Assembly: GCA_020633825.1 (NCBI GenBank)
Contig: JACKCV010000002.1
Span: 1 to 64,000 of the forward strand
Origin: Fibrobacteria bacterium
Lineage (GTDB): Bacteria; Fibrobacterota; Fibrobacteria; UBA5070
Direction of reading: 5' to 3'
DNA length: 64,000 nucleotides
The notes beneath the pieces are model-generated. The model searched no databases. It saw only the letters and a program-made list of their open reading frames with translations, and was not told where the DNA came from. A program made the translations under genes and the position numbers. Below are positions 50,362 to 59,019 of this stretch, in pieces. Each line of letters begins with the position of its first letter. Positions within the stretch are counted from its first letter, which is position 1.

Positions 50362-50955
50362 TCAGGCCGCGAAGCGTTGCGAAGCGCGGGCCCAATCGTA
50401 GATGTCGAACAGGCTCTCGGCGTACTTGGGCCGGGCGTTGCGGTAGTCGACGTAGTAGGCGTGCTCCCAGACGTCGCAGGTGAGCAGGGGCTTGCCCGTC
50501 GAGGCGATCACGGCGTTGCCGGTCTTCTCGATGGCCAGGGTCCCGTCGGCCTTCTTGACCAGCCAGGTCCAACCGGAACCGAAGTTCCCGACGCACTCGG
50601 CGATGAACTTCTTCTTGAATTCCTCGAAGGATCCGAAGGCAGCGTCGATGGCGGCGGCCAGCTCGGCGGAGGGCTTCGATCCACCGGGGACCAGGGATTC
50701 CCAGTAGAAGGTGTGGTTCCACACCTGGGCGGCGTTGTTGTAGATGCCGGCCTTCTTGGCCTCGGGCCACTTGTCCTGGGACGCCAGCAGTTCGTCGAGG
50801 GAAAGGCCTTCCAGTCCGGTGCCTTCCAGGAGGCCGTTGAGGTTGGTCACGTAGGCCTGGTGGTGCTTGCCGTAGTGGAAGGAGATCGTCTCCTCGGAGA
50901 TGATCGGAGCGAGGGCGCCGGGAGCGTAGGGAAGAGCGGGAAGTGCGTGGGCCAT
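50362..50955 (-). CDS. sodB: Superoxide dismutase [Fe]
   Basis: SodB dismutates superoxide in the cytoplasm. The 197-residue protein is closely similar to E. coli SodB: ALPYAPGALAPIISEETISF, the metal ligand His27 in HYGKHHQAYVTNLN, the second His in QVWNHTFYW, and Asp/His in DVWEHAYYVDYRNARP. FGSGWTWLV and an AAQ-type pattern favour iron. GGAGG precedes the ATG at 50955. A partial dyad lies in the divergent promoter region. Confidence 0.95.
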   Translation of the reverse strand: MAHALPALPYAPGALAPIISEETISFHYGKHHQAYVTNLNGLLEGTGLEGLSLDELLASQDKWPEAKKAGIYNNAAQVWNHTFYWESLVPGGSKPSAELAAAIDAAFGSFEEFKKKFIAECVGNFGSGWTWLVKKADGTLAIEKTGNAVIASTGKPLLTCDVWEHAYYVDYRNARPKYAESLFDIYDWARASQRFAA

Positions 50956-50998
50956 GGGGGTTTCCTCCGTTTGGGTTGAGAACAAGTGTCAAACCATG

Positions 50999-51014
50999 GT
51001 GTAACAGTATACAC
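50999..51014. promoter_or_regulatory. Imperfect palindrome upstream of sodB
   Basis: GTGTAACAGTATACAC reads almost the same on both strands (6 of 8 half-site positions). It lies about 45 bp before the sodB ATG, in the divergent region shared with the phosphatase gene, and overlaps a minus-strand TATACT. It could be a redox or metal-regulator site. Confidence 0.3.
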
Positions 51015-51099
51015 GAGGAGAATGCCATTTACCTCGGTCCGGCGCATGCTTTTTCAATGTCGTGTCGGGTCCTCTTTTCCGGTAACCTACCTTTGCGGC

Positions 51100-51939
51100 A
51101 TGGCCCCTCTCGCCCCCACCGCTTTGGATGCCCACCTCAGTGTCGCCTTGGCCTTGGCGGAGGAGGCGGGGAATCTCGTCCTTTCGTTCCAACGCGATGG
51201 ATTCTTCGTGAAGGACAAAGGGGTTTCCGACCTGGTGACCGAGGCGGATCTCGCCGCCGAGGATCTGATCCGGCGAGGACTGGAGCAGCGATTCCCCGAG
51301 GACGGCTTCCTCGGCGAGGAAGGCGGGGAGCGGCGGGGGACCTCCGGATTCGTCTGGGTGGTCGATCCCATCGACGGAACCGTGAACTTTTCCCGGGGAA
51401 TGTCCGAATACGGGGTGAGCATCGGGCTGCGCGGTCCCGACGGGGATGCCGAGCTGGGGGTGATCCGACTTCCTGCGCTGAATCGGACCTATTGGGCCGT
51501 GCGCGGGGGAGGCGCCTTCTGCGATGGACGCCAGCTCCAGGTGAGCTCCACGGATCGGCTGGAACGCTTCGTGCTCCATGAATCGGATCTCACCCGCACG
51601 GAGGAGCCGGCGCGCTTCCTCCGCAGACAGATCAAGTCGCACTTGCCGCTCCTGGAGCGGGTCCTGCGATGGCGGGTGACGGGGGCCGCGGTGCGCGACC
51701 TCACCGAGCTGGCCGAAGGGCGGATCGACGCCTTCGCGATCGATCGATTTCACGAATGGGATGTGCTCGCCGGATGGGCCATCCTGCGCGAGGCCGGAGG
51801 CTCCATGATGGCGCCGGACGGTGGAGCGGCGACTTGCCGAAGTCCCAGCATCGTGTTCCACAACGGGACCTGTGGTGCCGAAATCGCGAGGCTCCTCACG
51901 CCTCCTCCGAAGCGCCGTTCCCAAGTCCCTGTCGACTGA
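51100..51939 (+). CDS. Inositol monophosphatase-family protein
   Basis: A 279-residue SuhB-like lithium-sensitive phosphatase: SDLVTEADLAAE, the metal ligands in FLGEEGGERR and WVVDPIDGTVNFSRG, and the C-terminal HEWDVLAGWAILREAGG. Substrate may be inositol-1-phosphate, histidinol phosphate or another small phosphate. The ATG at 51100 precedes the conserved region; an SD is not evident. Confidence 0.88.
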   Translation: MAPLAPTALDAHLSVALALAEEAGNLVLSFQRDGFFVKDKGVSDLVTEADLAAEDLIRRGLEQRFPEDGFLGEEGGERRGTSGFVWVVDPIDGTVNFSRGMSEYGVSIGLRGPDGDAELGVIRLPALNRTYWAVRGGGAFCDGRQLQVSSTDRLERFVLHESDLTRTEEPARFLRRQIKSHLPLLERVLRWRVTGAAVRDLTELAEGRIDAFAIDRFHEWDVLAGWAILREAGGSMMAPDGGAATCRSPSIVFHNGTCGAEIARLLTPPPKRRSQVPVD

Positions 51940-52000
51940 GACAGATCGGCCCGGAGGCGGGACGAGGGCTGGAAACTCGAAAGCTCCTGCCGGAGGGGCC

Positions 52001-52471
52001 TCAGGCGGCTCCGAAGGAACGGGTGTCGAGGGTCATGCGACGCGTGGGGGAATCGGCGAGTCGCGGGGCTTCCGTTTCGCTGAGCGGGAAGCGGAGGATG
52101 GCTTGCGACAGCAGGGATTCGAGACTGGGGCGTCCGCCTTCCCACATGATGTCGGAGCGAACCACCAACCCCTCTCCCGAGGACTCCCACCGCATTTCGT
52201 GGCGGAACGAAGCGAACAGGGCGGCATTCAGCTGGGTGACCAGCACGCCGTCGGTGGGATCGAGGCGCTCCACGCGGCTCGTCCAGGAGGTGCGGAAGAA
52301 GCCGTGGACCAGGTCGTGGCGGGCCCACAGGTTGTCGTGGCCGAAAAGCAGGCGCAGGGACAGGGTGGGAGCCGAGGACGCGAGCGGAATGATGCACGAC
52401 TCGTCGCGCAACAGCTCCAGCCAGGATTCTGGGGAACCTTGTACCAGCGTGGATTGGACAAGCCTCGGCAT
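52001..52471 (-). CDS. Hypothetical protein, possibly SRPBCC fold
   Basis: A 156-residue soluble protein without signal peptide. The strand pattern, with segments such as TSWTSRVERLDPTDGVLVTQ and SFRHEMRWESSGEGLVVRSD, resembles SRPBCC (START-like) ligand-binding proteins, but no diagnostic motif is present. The ATG at 52471 has no clear SD. It converges on the phosphatase gene and is divergent from the receiver/ATPase gene with a 62-bp gap. Confidence 0.5.
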   Translation of the reverse strand: MPRLVQSTLVQGSPESWLELLRDESCIIPLASSAPTLSLRLLFGHDNLWARHDLVHGFFRTSWTSRVERLDPTDGVLVTQLNAALFASFRHEMRWESSGEGLVVRSDIMWEGGRPSLESLLSQAILRFPLSETEAPRLADSPTRRMTLDTRSFGAA

Positions 52472-52533
52472 GGATTCCAAAGGTAAGCAATTCAGGGGTG
52501 CCCTGGGAGCTCGATGTATGGCATATTTTCCCT

Positions 52534-53469
52534 GTGAGCGCGTCCGTAGGCACACGACCCGGTCGAGGCGATCCGAGCCTCATCCTCGCCCTCGTTTCGA
52601 GCGCTCCCGAGAGGGAGTTGCTGGAGGGGATGGTCCTGTCCATGGGGCACGCCCTGGCGTGGTGCACCCAGGCCGAACAATTGGTGCGCATGGTCGAGAC
52701 CAACCATCCCGCGGCCCTCGTCGTAGACATGGCCGACATCCGTCCCAAGGCTGTCCTCACCCTGAGGAAGGTCCTGATGGCACGTCCTTCCCTGCCCGCG
52801 CTGGTGCTGGTCGAGGCCGATGCCCGCCAGGATGCCTTGGAAGCGCATCGAAACGGAGTCTTCGCGGTGATGCGCAAGCCCTTGCGCGAAGACGAATTGC
52901 AATTCCATATCGGGCATGCCATCGCCACCTCCGCCGAGCAGTACGACCCCTCCCGCATCCGCAGGGAAGAGCGGACACTCCTCCTGGCCAACGATTTTTC
53001 GCTGATCACCCCGGTGGCGAAATCCCTGGTCGACACGACTCTCTCCCCGAGCGATTCGCGTCGGACGCAGGTCACCCTAGGGCTCATCGAAATCCTCTCC
53101 AACGCCATCGAACACGGGAATCTCGGCATCGATTTCCAGGAGAAGCGGGACGCCCTGCGGGGATCCTTCTTCTTCGACCTCGCCCAGGAGCGCGCCCACC
53201 AGTCGCCCTGGAAGGATCGCGTGGTGCGCGTGACCAGCGAAGTGCTGCCGGAACAGGGCGTCGTCCGGTACACGGTGCTCGACGAAGGCAACGGATTCGA
53301 TTGGAGATCCCCCCCCGACCCCAGCGATCCGGAGAATCTCGTGGCTCGCCATGGGCGCGGACTGCTGATGGCGCGGCACTCCTTCGATCGCATCGAATTC
53401 AACGAGAAGGGGAACGAGGTGCGGCTCGAAATCGCCTTGCACCCTCCTTCTCCCACGGAGACACGATGA
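52534..53469 (+). CDS. Pseudo-receiver fused to an RsbW-like ATPase domain
   Basis: A 311-residue regulator. The N-terminal receiver-like domain (about 10-125) keeps an Asp in LVVDMADI and a Lys in VMRKPL, but the usual acidic pair after the first strand is replaced (LVSSAPE). The C-terminal HATPase_c_2 domain (about 165-305) has LGLIEILSNAIEHGN, LDEGNGFDW and HGRGLLMARHSFD, as in RsbW-type anti-sigma or phosphatase-partner kinases. It has no dimerisation/phosphoacceptor domain. Its stop overlaps the dnaX start (ATGA). The GTG start lacks an SD and may be leaderless. Confidence 0.75.
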   Translation: MSASVGTRPGRGDPSLILALVSSAPERELLEGMVLSMGHALAWCTQAEQLVRMVETNHPAALVVDMADIRPKAVLTLRKVLMARPSLPALVLVEADARQDALEAHRNGVFAVMRKPLREDELQFHIGHAIATSAEQYDPSRIRREERTLLLANDFSLITPVAKSLVDTTLSPSDSRRTQVTLGLIEILSNAIEHGNLGIDFQEKRDALRGSFFFDLAQERAHQSPWKDRVVRVTSEVLPEQGVVRYTVLDEGNGFDWRSPPDPSDPENLVARHGRGLLMARHSFDRIEFNEKGNEVRLEIALHPPSPTETR

Positions 53470-54794
53470 GTTATCAGGCCATGGCACGGCGCTGGCGCCC
53501 CAAACGCTTCGAGGAGATGGTGGGGCAGGAGCACGTGGCGAAGACCCTGCGCAACGCCCTGATTCGCGGCCATCTGCACCACGCCTTCCTGTTCACCGGG
53601 ACGCGAGGTGTCGGCAAGACCACTTCGGCCCGGATCCTGGCCCGGATGCTCAACTGCCAGGAGGCGGAGGCAGAGAACCGTCCGTGCGGAATCTGTCCGT
53701 CCTGCCTGGAGATCGAGAAGGGATCCAGCATGGACGTGCTGGAGATCGACGCGGCGAGCCACACGGGGGTCGACGACGTGCGCGACCTGCGGGAGCAGCT
53801 CAAGTACGCGGCCTCCAACGGCAAGTATCGCGTGGTCATCCTCGACGAAGTCCACATGCTTTCGAAGGCGGCCTTCAACGCCCTGCTCAAGACGCTCGAG
53901 GAGCCGCCTCCCCACGTGGTGTTCATCCTCGCGACCACGGAAGTCCACAAGGTTCCCCAGACCATCCTCAGCCGCGTGCAGCGGTACGATTTCCGTCGAC
54001 TGACACCGGTCCAGGTCCGTGATTGGCTCGCCCACATCAGTGCGGAGGACGGACTGACCGTCGAGCCCGAAGCGCTGGAGATCGTCGCGTTGCGCGCCGA
54101 TGGTTCCATGCGGGACGGGGTGTCCCTCTTCGACCAGGTGTACGCCTACGCCGGGGAGAACATCACCGCCGAAGACGTCCGGCGCACTCTCGGCGTTCCC
54201 GATCACGCTTCGCACCAGAGGCTGCTGGAAAGTCTGCGCGACGCGCAGGTCGGAAACGCGGTCGCGGAGATCCACCGGGCCCTGGAGCGCGGGGTGGATC
54301 CCACGGAATACCTGAGAGGGTTCGGGGAGTTCCTGCGCAATGCTCTGTTCTGCCGCCTGGACGGACTTCCCGACGGGGCGCTGTCCATGCTCCCCGAGCG
54401 GCAAGCCCAGTTGAAGGAGGCGACGGCCAGCCTCCACGAGGGCGACCTGCTCCGATGGGCGCGCATGTCCGCCGACGCCTTGGGACAGATGCGCGATGCG
54501 CACCATCCCCGGCTCGTCCTGGAGATGGCCGTGGCACGAATGGCCTGTCTCGATCGGGTCGCCGACCTGCGACGTCTGGTCGCGGGCGAACCCATGCCGC
54601 CGCTCAGGCCCACCGAAGCTCGTCCGGCCGCCGAGGCGGCGTCCGCGCCTCCCCCGGCTCCCTCCGAAGTGGCGCGCACCGCTCCTGCGGAACCTCCACG
54701 CGGTCGAGGCCCCTCCTTCCAGCAGGCCGTCGCCCAGGATCCACGACTCCACAAACTCGTCGACGATTTCGACGCCACCGTTCTCTCGGAGTGA
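53466..54794 (+). CDS. dnaX: DNA polymerase III subunit gamma/tau (short form)
   Basis: DnaX is the clamp-loader ATPase of the replicase. The 442-residue protein has Walker A GTRGVGKT (45-52), the zinc-binding Cys64, Cys74, Cys77 and Cys80, VVILDEVHMLSKAAFNALLK (Walker B), LEEPPPHVVFILATTE and the arginine finger in LSRVQRYDF. The C-terminal part beyond about 370 is a Pro/Ala-rich linker and short tail, so it resembles gamma more than full-length tau. Coupled upstream to the receiver/ATPase gene and followed by ybaB, the common dnaX-ybaB order. Confidence 0.95.
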   Translation: MSYQAMARRWRPKRFEEMVGQEHVAKTLRNALIRGHLHHAFLFTGTRGVGKTTSARILARMLNCQEAEAENRPCGICPSCLEIEKGSSMDVLEIDAASHTGVDDVRDLREQLKYAASNGKYRVVILDEVHMLSKAAFNALLKTLEEPPPHVVFILATTEVHKVPQTILSRVQRYDFRRLTPVQVRDWLAHISAEDGLTVEPEALEIVALRADGSMRDGVSLFDQVYAYAGENITAEDVRRTLGVPDHASHQRLLESLRDAQVGNAVAEIHRALERGVDPTEYLRGFGEFLRNALFCRLDGLPDGALSMLPERQAQLKEATASLHEGDLLRWARMSADALGQMRDAHHPRLVLEMAVARMACLDRVADLRRLVAGEPMPPLRPTEARPAAEAASAPPPAPSEVARTAPAEPPRGRGPSFQQAVAQDPRLHKLVDDFDATVLSE

Positions 54795-54801
54795 ATTGCC
54801 C

Positions 54802-55116
54802 GTGAACATGAATGCCATGATGAAGCAGCTGCAGCAGGTCCAGAAGAAGGTGCTGTCGGCGCAGCAGGAATTGGAAACCGCGCGATTCGAGGGGGAGGCC
54901 GGCGGCGGGAAGGTCCGTGTGGTCTTGTCGGGAAAGAGCGACCTCCTCGAAGTGAAACTCGACAAGTCCGTCGTGGATCCGGAAGATGTGGAGTTGCTCG
55001 AAGATCTTCTGCTCACCGCCTTCAAACAGGCCAAGGACGAGATCCAGCAGCGCTCCGAGGCCATCATGGATTCGGTCAAGATGCCTGGGATGCCGGGAAT
55101 GGGCGGTTTCCGCTAA
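54802..55116 (+). CDS. ybaB: YbaB/EbfC nucleoid-associated protein
   Basis: A 104-residue DNA-binding protein of the YbaB/EbfC family: an N-terminal helix MKQLQQVQKKVLSAQQELE, the central FEGEAGGGKVRVVLSGKSDL, and a Met/Gly-rich tail. Family members bind DNA as dimers; neighbouring dnaX is the usual context. The start is GTG at 54802 (ATG at 54808 also possible), 7 bp after dnaX. Confidence 0.92.
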   Translation: MNMNAMMKQLQQVQKKVLSAQQELETARFEGEAGGGKVRVVLSGKSDLLEVKLDKSVVDPEDVELLEDLLLTAFKQAKDEIQQRSEAIMDSVKMPGMPGMGGFR

Positions 55117-55160
55117 AGAGGATTGTCGAAGTTTTTTGAAGGTTTTCGAGGAAAGAAGCC

Positions 55161-55189
55161 TTGCCAGGTCCGGTGATTTCCTCTAACTT
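55161..55189 (+). promoter_or_regulatory. Promoter of tRNA-Ile
   Basis: TTGCCA (55161-55166), 17-bp spacer, TAACTT (55184-55189). The same -35 hexamer and spacing occur at the leuA leader promoter. Confidence 0.55.
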
Positions 55190-55218
55190 TCTCCTTCCCT
55201 TCCACGGAACGGGATCAC

Positions 55219-55292
55219 GGGTTTGTAGCTCAGCTGGTTAGAGCGTCGCTCTGATAAGGCGAAGGTCGATGGTTCGAGTCCATCCAGACCCA
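55219..55292 (+). tRNA. tRNA-Ile (GAT)
   Basis: Complete cloverleaf: acceptor GGGTTTG with CAGACCC, D-arm TAGCTCAGCTGGTTAGAGC, anticodon loop CTGATAA (GAT) and T-arm GGTTCGAGTCC. 74 nt, CCA not encoded. Not part of an rRNA operon here. Confidence 0.95.
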
Positions 55293-55295
55293 CTT

Positions 55296-55323
55296 CAAAA
55301 AGCCAGGCCCTCCTGGCTTTTTG
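55296..55323. terminator. Bidirectional terminator between the two tRNAs
   Basis: CAAAAAGCCAGG and CCTGGCTTTTTG form a perfect 12-bp stem with loop CCCT and U-runs on both strands, 3 bp after tRNA-Ile. Confidence 0.85.
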
Positions 55324-55392
55324 AGTATCGGGAGCCACCACTCCCGGGCTAGATTTGAGAGAGCCGAGGTCGGAAACGGCCAAAGGCAAAAC

Positions 55393-55465
55393 GGGGACAT
55401 AGCTCAGTTGGTAGAGCACCTGCTTTGCAAGCAGGACGTCTGGGGTTCGACTCCCCATGTCTCCA
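55393..55465 (+). tRNA. tRNA-Ala (TGC)
   Basis: Complete cloverleaf: acceptor GGGGACA with TGTCTCC, TAGCTCAGTTGGTAGAGC, anticodon loop TTTGCAA (TGC) and T-arm GGTTCGACTCC. 73 nt, CCA not encoded. The terminator upstream implies its own promoter, which I could not define. Confidence 0.95.
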
Positions 55466-55590
55466 CTTTCCGCCCCCCTCTCGGGGCGCATACTTGCTCC
55501 CCTTCCCGCTCGCCGTCCCGATGCGGACGGCTTCGGGGGCGTGTCGCGGCGTCTGCATCCCCGATAGGGGGGCGGAACCGGTTTGGGTGG

Positions 55591-56655
55591 ATTGGCGGCG
55601 ACGCTTCGCTGGCCGCGTGGGAAGGCGCAGGCTCGCGACCGGTTGGCTGGTTTGCGAATGCGTGGAAGGTCGCGCGGATTGGCGGCGACGCTTCGCTGGC
55701 CGCGTGGGAAGGCGCAGGCTCGCGACCGGTTGGCTGGTTTGCGAATGCGTGGAAGGTCGCGCGGATTGGCGGCGACGCTTCGCTGGCCGCGTGGGAAGGC
55801 GCAGGCTCGCGACCGGTTGGCTGGTTTGCGAATGCGTGGAAGGTCGCGCGGATTGGCGGCGACGCTTCGCTGGCCGCGTGGGAAGGCGCAGGCTCGCGAC
55901 CGGTTGGCTGGTTTGCGAATGCGTGGAAGGTCGCGCGGATTGGCGGCGACGCTTCGCTGGCCGCGTGGGAAGGCGCAGGCTCGCGACCGGTTGGCTGGTT
56001 TGCGAATGCGTGGAAGGTCGCGCGGATTGGCGGCGACGCTTCGCTGGCCGCGTGGGAAGGCGCAGGCTCGCGACCGGTTGGCTGGTTTGCGAATGCGTGG
56101 AAGGTCGCGCGGATTGGCGGCGACGCTTCGCTGGCCGCGTGGGAAGGCGCAGGCTCGCGACCGGTTGGCTGGTTTGCGAATGCGTGGAAGGTCGCGCGGA
56201 TTGGCGGCGACGCTTCGCTGGCCGCGTGGGAAGGCGCAGGCTCGCGACCGGTTGGCTGGTTTGCGAATGCGTGGAAGGTCGCGCGGATTGGCGGCGACGC
56301 TTCGCTGGCCGCGTGGGAAGGCGCAGGCTCGCGACCGGTTGGCTGGTTTGCGAATGCGTGGAAGGTCGCGCGGTATTGGCGGCGACGCTTCGCTGGCCGC
56401 GTGGGAAGGCGCAGGCTCGCGACCGGTTGGCTGGTTTGCGAATGCGTGGGAGGTCGCGCGGCATTGGCGGCGACGCTTCGCTGGCCGCGTGGGAAGGCGC
56501 AGGCTCGCGACCGGTTGGCTGGTTTGCGAATGCGGGAGGTCGCGCGGTATCGGCGGCGATGCTTCGCTGGCCGCGTGGGAAGGCGCAGGCTCGCGACCGG
56601 TTGGCTGGTTTGCGAATGCGTGGAAGGTCGCGCGGTATCGGCGGCGACTCCGCTG
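55591..56655. repeat. Tandem array of an 87-bp unit (12 full copies plus a partial)
   Basis: Units begin ATTGGCGGCGACGCTTCGCT at 55591, 55678, 55765, 55852, 55939, 56026, 56113, 56200 and 56287 (strict 87-bp spacing, essentially identical), then 56375, 56463, 56549 and a partial at 56637 (86-88 bp spacing, diverging). Each unit can fold: GCGGC with GCCGC near the start, and GCGACC with GGTCGC near the end. Because 87 is a multiple of three and the unit lacks stop codons in most frames, all three plus frames and two minus frames are open through the array. None has an RBS or plausible protein, so I treat it as non-coding. The flanks 55466-55590 and 56656-56714 show nothing else. Confidence 0.9.
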
Positions 56656-56714
56656 GTTGAGGTATCTCGAAACCTGCGGAGGGGGAGTCTGGTCGTGGGC
56701 TCGCGGCCGGGTGG

Positions 56715-58858
56715 TCAGTTCTTCACGCAGCGGACGGAGAGGTGAAGGGTGCGCAGGATCGAGGAGGTGGGGATCGGGTTGGTGCCATCGTTGATCCAAC
56801 GGCCGATGGCGTAGTCCGGGTCGGTGGGGGAGCTTTCGGTGGTGGTCCACCAGTAGGCGTGTGTGCCTCGGTTGAGGTTGCCCGAGTTGAAGATTTCTCC
56901 CGCGGGGAGGGCTCGGAATCCGTAGGAATCGGTGCCGTTGTTCAGGCCGGTCGACCATCCTGTGGTCGATTTGTAGCGGTAGGCCGGGATGTAGGAGCCT
57001 TCGATGGTTTCCAGCTTGCTCCATTCCGCCTCGCTGGGGAGATGCCATCCGTTGGGGCACACGCCCTGCACCCCGCTGGGGACGGCGTTGGAGGTGTTGG
57101 AGGATCCCATCGCGTTGGACCAGGTGTACAGTCGTCCGTATTTCGCGCAGGAGTCGAGACTGTTGGACAGGCAGGCCCCTGAGTCGCTCCCGGGAATTCT
57201 GTAGTCGAGGTTCTGCGCCATCCAGGTCATGGCGTTGATGGACACCGTGCGGTACACGTGTCCGTCCCGCACGTCGTAAAGGGTTCCGTAGGAGGGACCG
57301 GTCTTCCAGGGAATGCCAAAGGTCGGTGGTTCCTCCGGGCGGTGGACCGAGACCTGGTAGCGAAGGCTGTCACCGTCGGGTGCGCGCACCACGATGCGGA
57401 TCAACGTGGTGGATCCGTTCGAACCCAGCGGAACGCTGGCGGAATTCGTCTTGGTTCCCTGGATCCAGACGGTCGCGGTGGTGGTGTCGAGCGCCCGGGC
57501 TTCGACCTTCACGCTGGCGAAGGTCCAGGGTACCGTGTCGTGGTAGGTCAGGATCCGTGGGTCGAAAACCGGCGCGAGCCTTCGTCCGCGTCCATCCGAG
57601 AGGATCAGGGACGACAGGAGGGTGTCCTTGGGGGTGCCGACGGCCCCCTCCACACAGCGAAGGGAGTACCCGATCTCCGGCTGGATGCTGGAGAACGCCG
57701 TGAGGGATCGGTCCATGCCGACCCCGATGACGGCCGAGTCCGGCGATCCGGCGCTCGAGGTCCACCAATACGCGGACGTTCCGGTCATCCCGCCGGAAGG
57801 CCGACGACCATCCCGGCGGGCAGGGCCCGGAATCCGTGCGCGTCGGAACCGTTGGCCAGCGGGGGCCATCCGGAGACGGACTTGAGGTTGCGCGTGTGCT
57901 TGGGGTCGGTGCCGACGGAATTCGCGAGTTCCTCCCATTCCCCTTGGGTAGGTAGATGCCAGCCCGCAGGACAGAGACCCTGGACGGCTCGTGGGAGATA
58001 CCGGCTCGCGACGGCGCCCGCCATGGCGGTCTTCCAGTCGTACATGCGTCCGTATTTGGTGCAGGAGTCCGCCTTGGCCCCGAGGCAGGTGCCGGAATCG
58101 GGGCTGGCCGGTTTGAAGTTCAGATTCTGGGCCATCCAGTTCTGCGAGCCGATCCGGACCGTGCGGTAGGTTTGTTTGTCCCGCGTGTCCAGCAAGGTTC
58201 CGTAGGCGATCGTGGCGTTCCAGGGAATCCCTCCGGGAGCGGTCCTGGGGGACAGCCAGGTGGTGTCCACCGTGGAGCTTGCCGCCTCGGCCAGGACCAA
58301 GGCCGAATCGTATCCCGCCAAGGAAATCCGGAAGGTGTCGGATTCCGTCCCCGCCGAACGCGCTGGGATGCCGCCTTGCGTTTCGGTCCGTGCACCGATC
58401 CCCATACCGGGGAGAATCGTCCAGGTGTGGCGGCTTCCGGCGTGCACCAGGCGCACCACCACGGGGTCCGTCATGGCTCCGAGCGAGGATACCGACCAGC
58501 TCCACCGTCCGGGACCTGCGTCTCCATCGAAGGGACGCGACAACAATCGGCCAGACAGGTCGAGGACCTCCAGGCGAAGGGCTTCGCGGTGCGGGAGTTC
58601 GAGGAAGAGGGAGCCTCCCGCGCGATCCCATCCAGCGATCGATGGGCCATCCACGGAGGTGGGCGGATCCTGGATCAGGTATCGCCCCTGCGCATCGGTG
58701 GTGGCCGACCGTCCGGACGCGGCGCGCACCAGGGCGTCTTCCAAAGGCAGGCGACTCTCGCCATCGAACACGTATCCCGTCCAGGCGGCGGCTCCTGCGA
58801 GATGGGCCGATCCCACCATCAGAGCAGCCAGGATGTGAAGATGGACTGCTGCACTCAT
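56715..58858 (-). pseudogene. Secreted two-FISUMP-domain protein, interrupted by a frameshift
   Basis: Read as one gene it encodes about 714 residues: signal peptide (HILAALMVGSAHLAGAAA), a carboxypeptidase-regulatory-like module (WTGYVFDGESRLPLEDALV), an SLR-type module (LRLEVLDLSGRLLSRP), a first FISUMP domain, a cadherin-like beta-sandwich (LLSSLILSDGRG ... YQVSVHRPEE), and a second FISUMP domain ending LHLSVRCVKN. The first FISUMP domain is split: the upstream frame stops at 57785-57787 right after GFRALPAGMVVGLPAG, while AYWWTSSAG continues in the -1 frame. The second frame has its own ATG at 57788, overlapping the stop as ATGA. No slippery heptamer is seen. A sequencing error, a true mutation, or reinitiation giving two 357-residue halves are all possible. 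Confidence 0.75.
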
Positions 58859-59019
58859 CTCTGGCTCTTTCGAAACGGGTCCGCGAAGGAAGAGGGGGTC
58901 TGGCGAGGGGACGGAAAGCTAATCCCGCGTACGCGAAAACCCGCATGCGGCATACGTGACCTCCACCCGAGGGAAAGGGGAGGGGCCGGAGGGTACCGCT
59001 CGCGGGGAGGGGCGCTTCG

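Noticed and set aside
55183..57060. Very long open frames through the 87-bp repeats on both strands, encoding 29-residue repeats
   Set aside because: Five frames are open at once because the unit length is a multiple of three and the unit is GC-rich. None has an SD, signal or known repeat family, and the minus frame runs over two tRNA genes.
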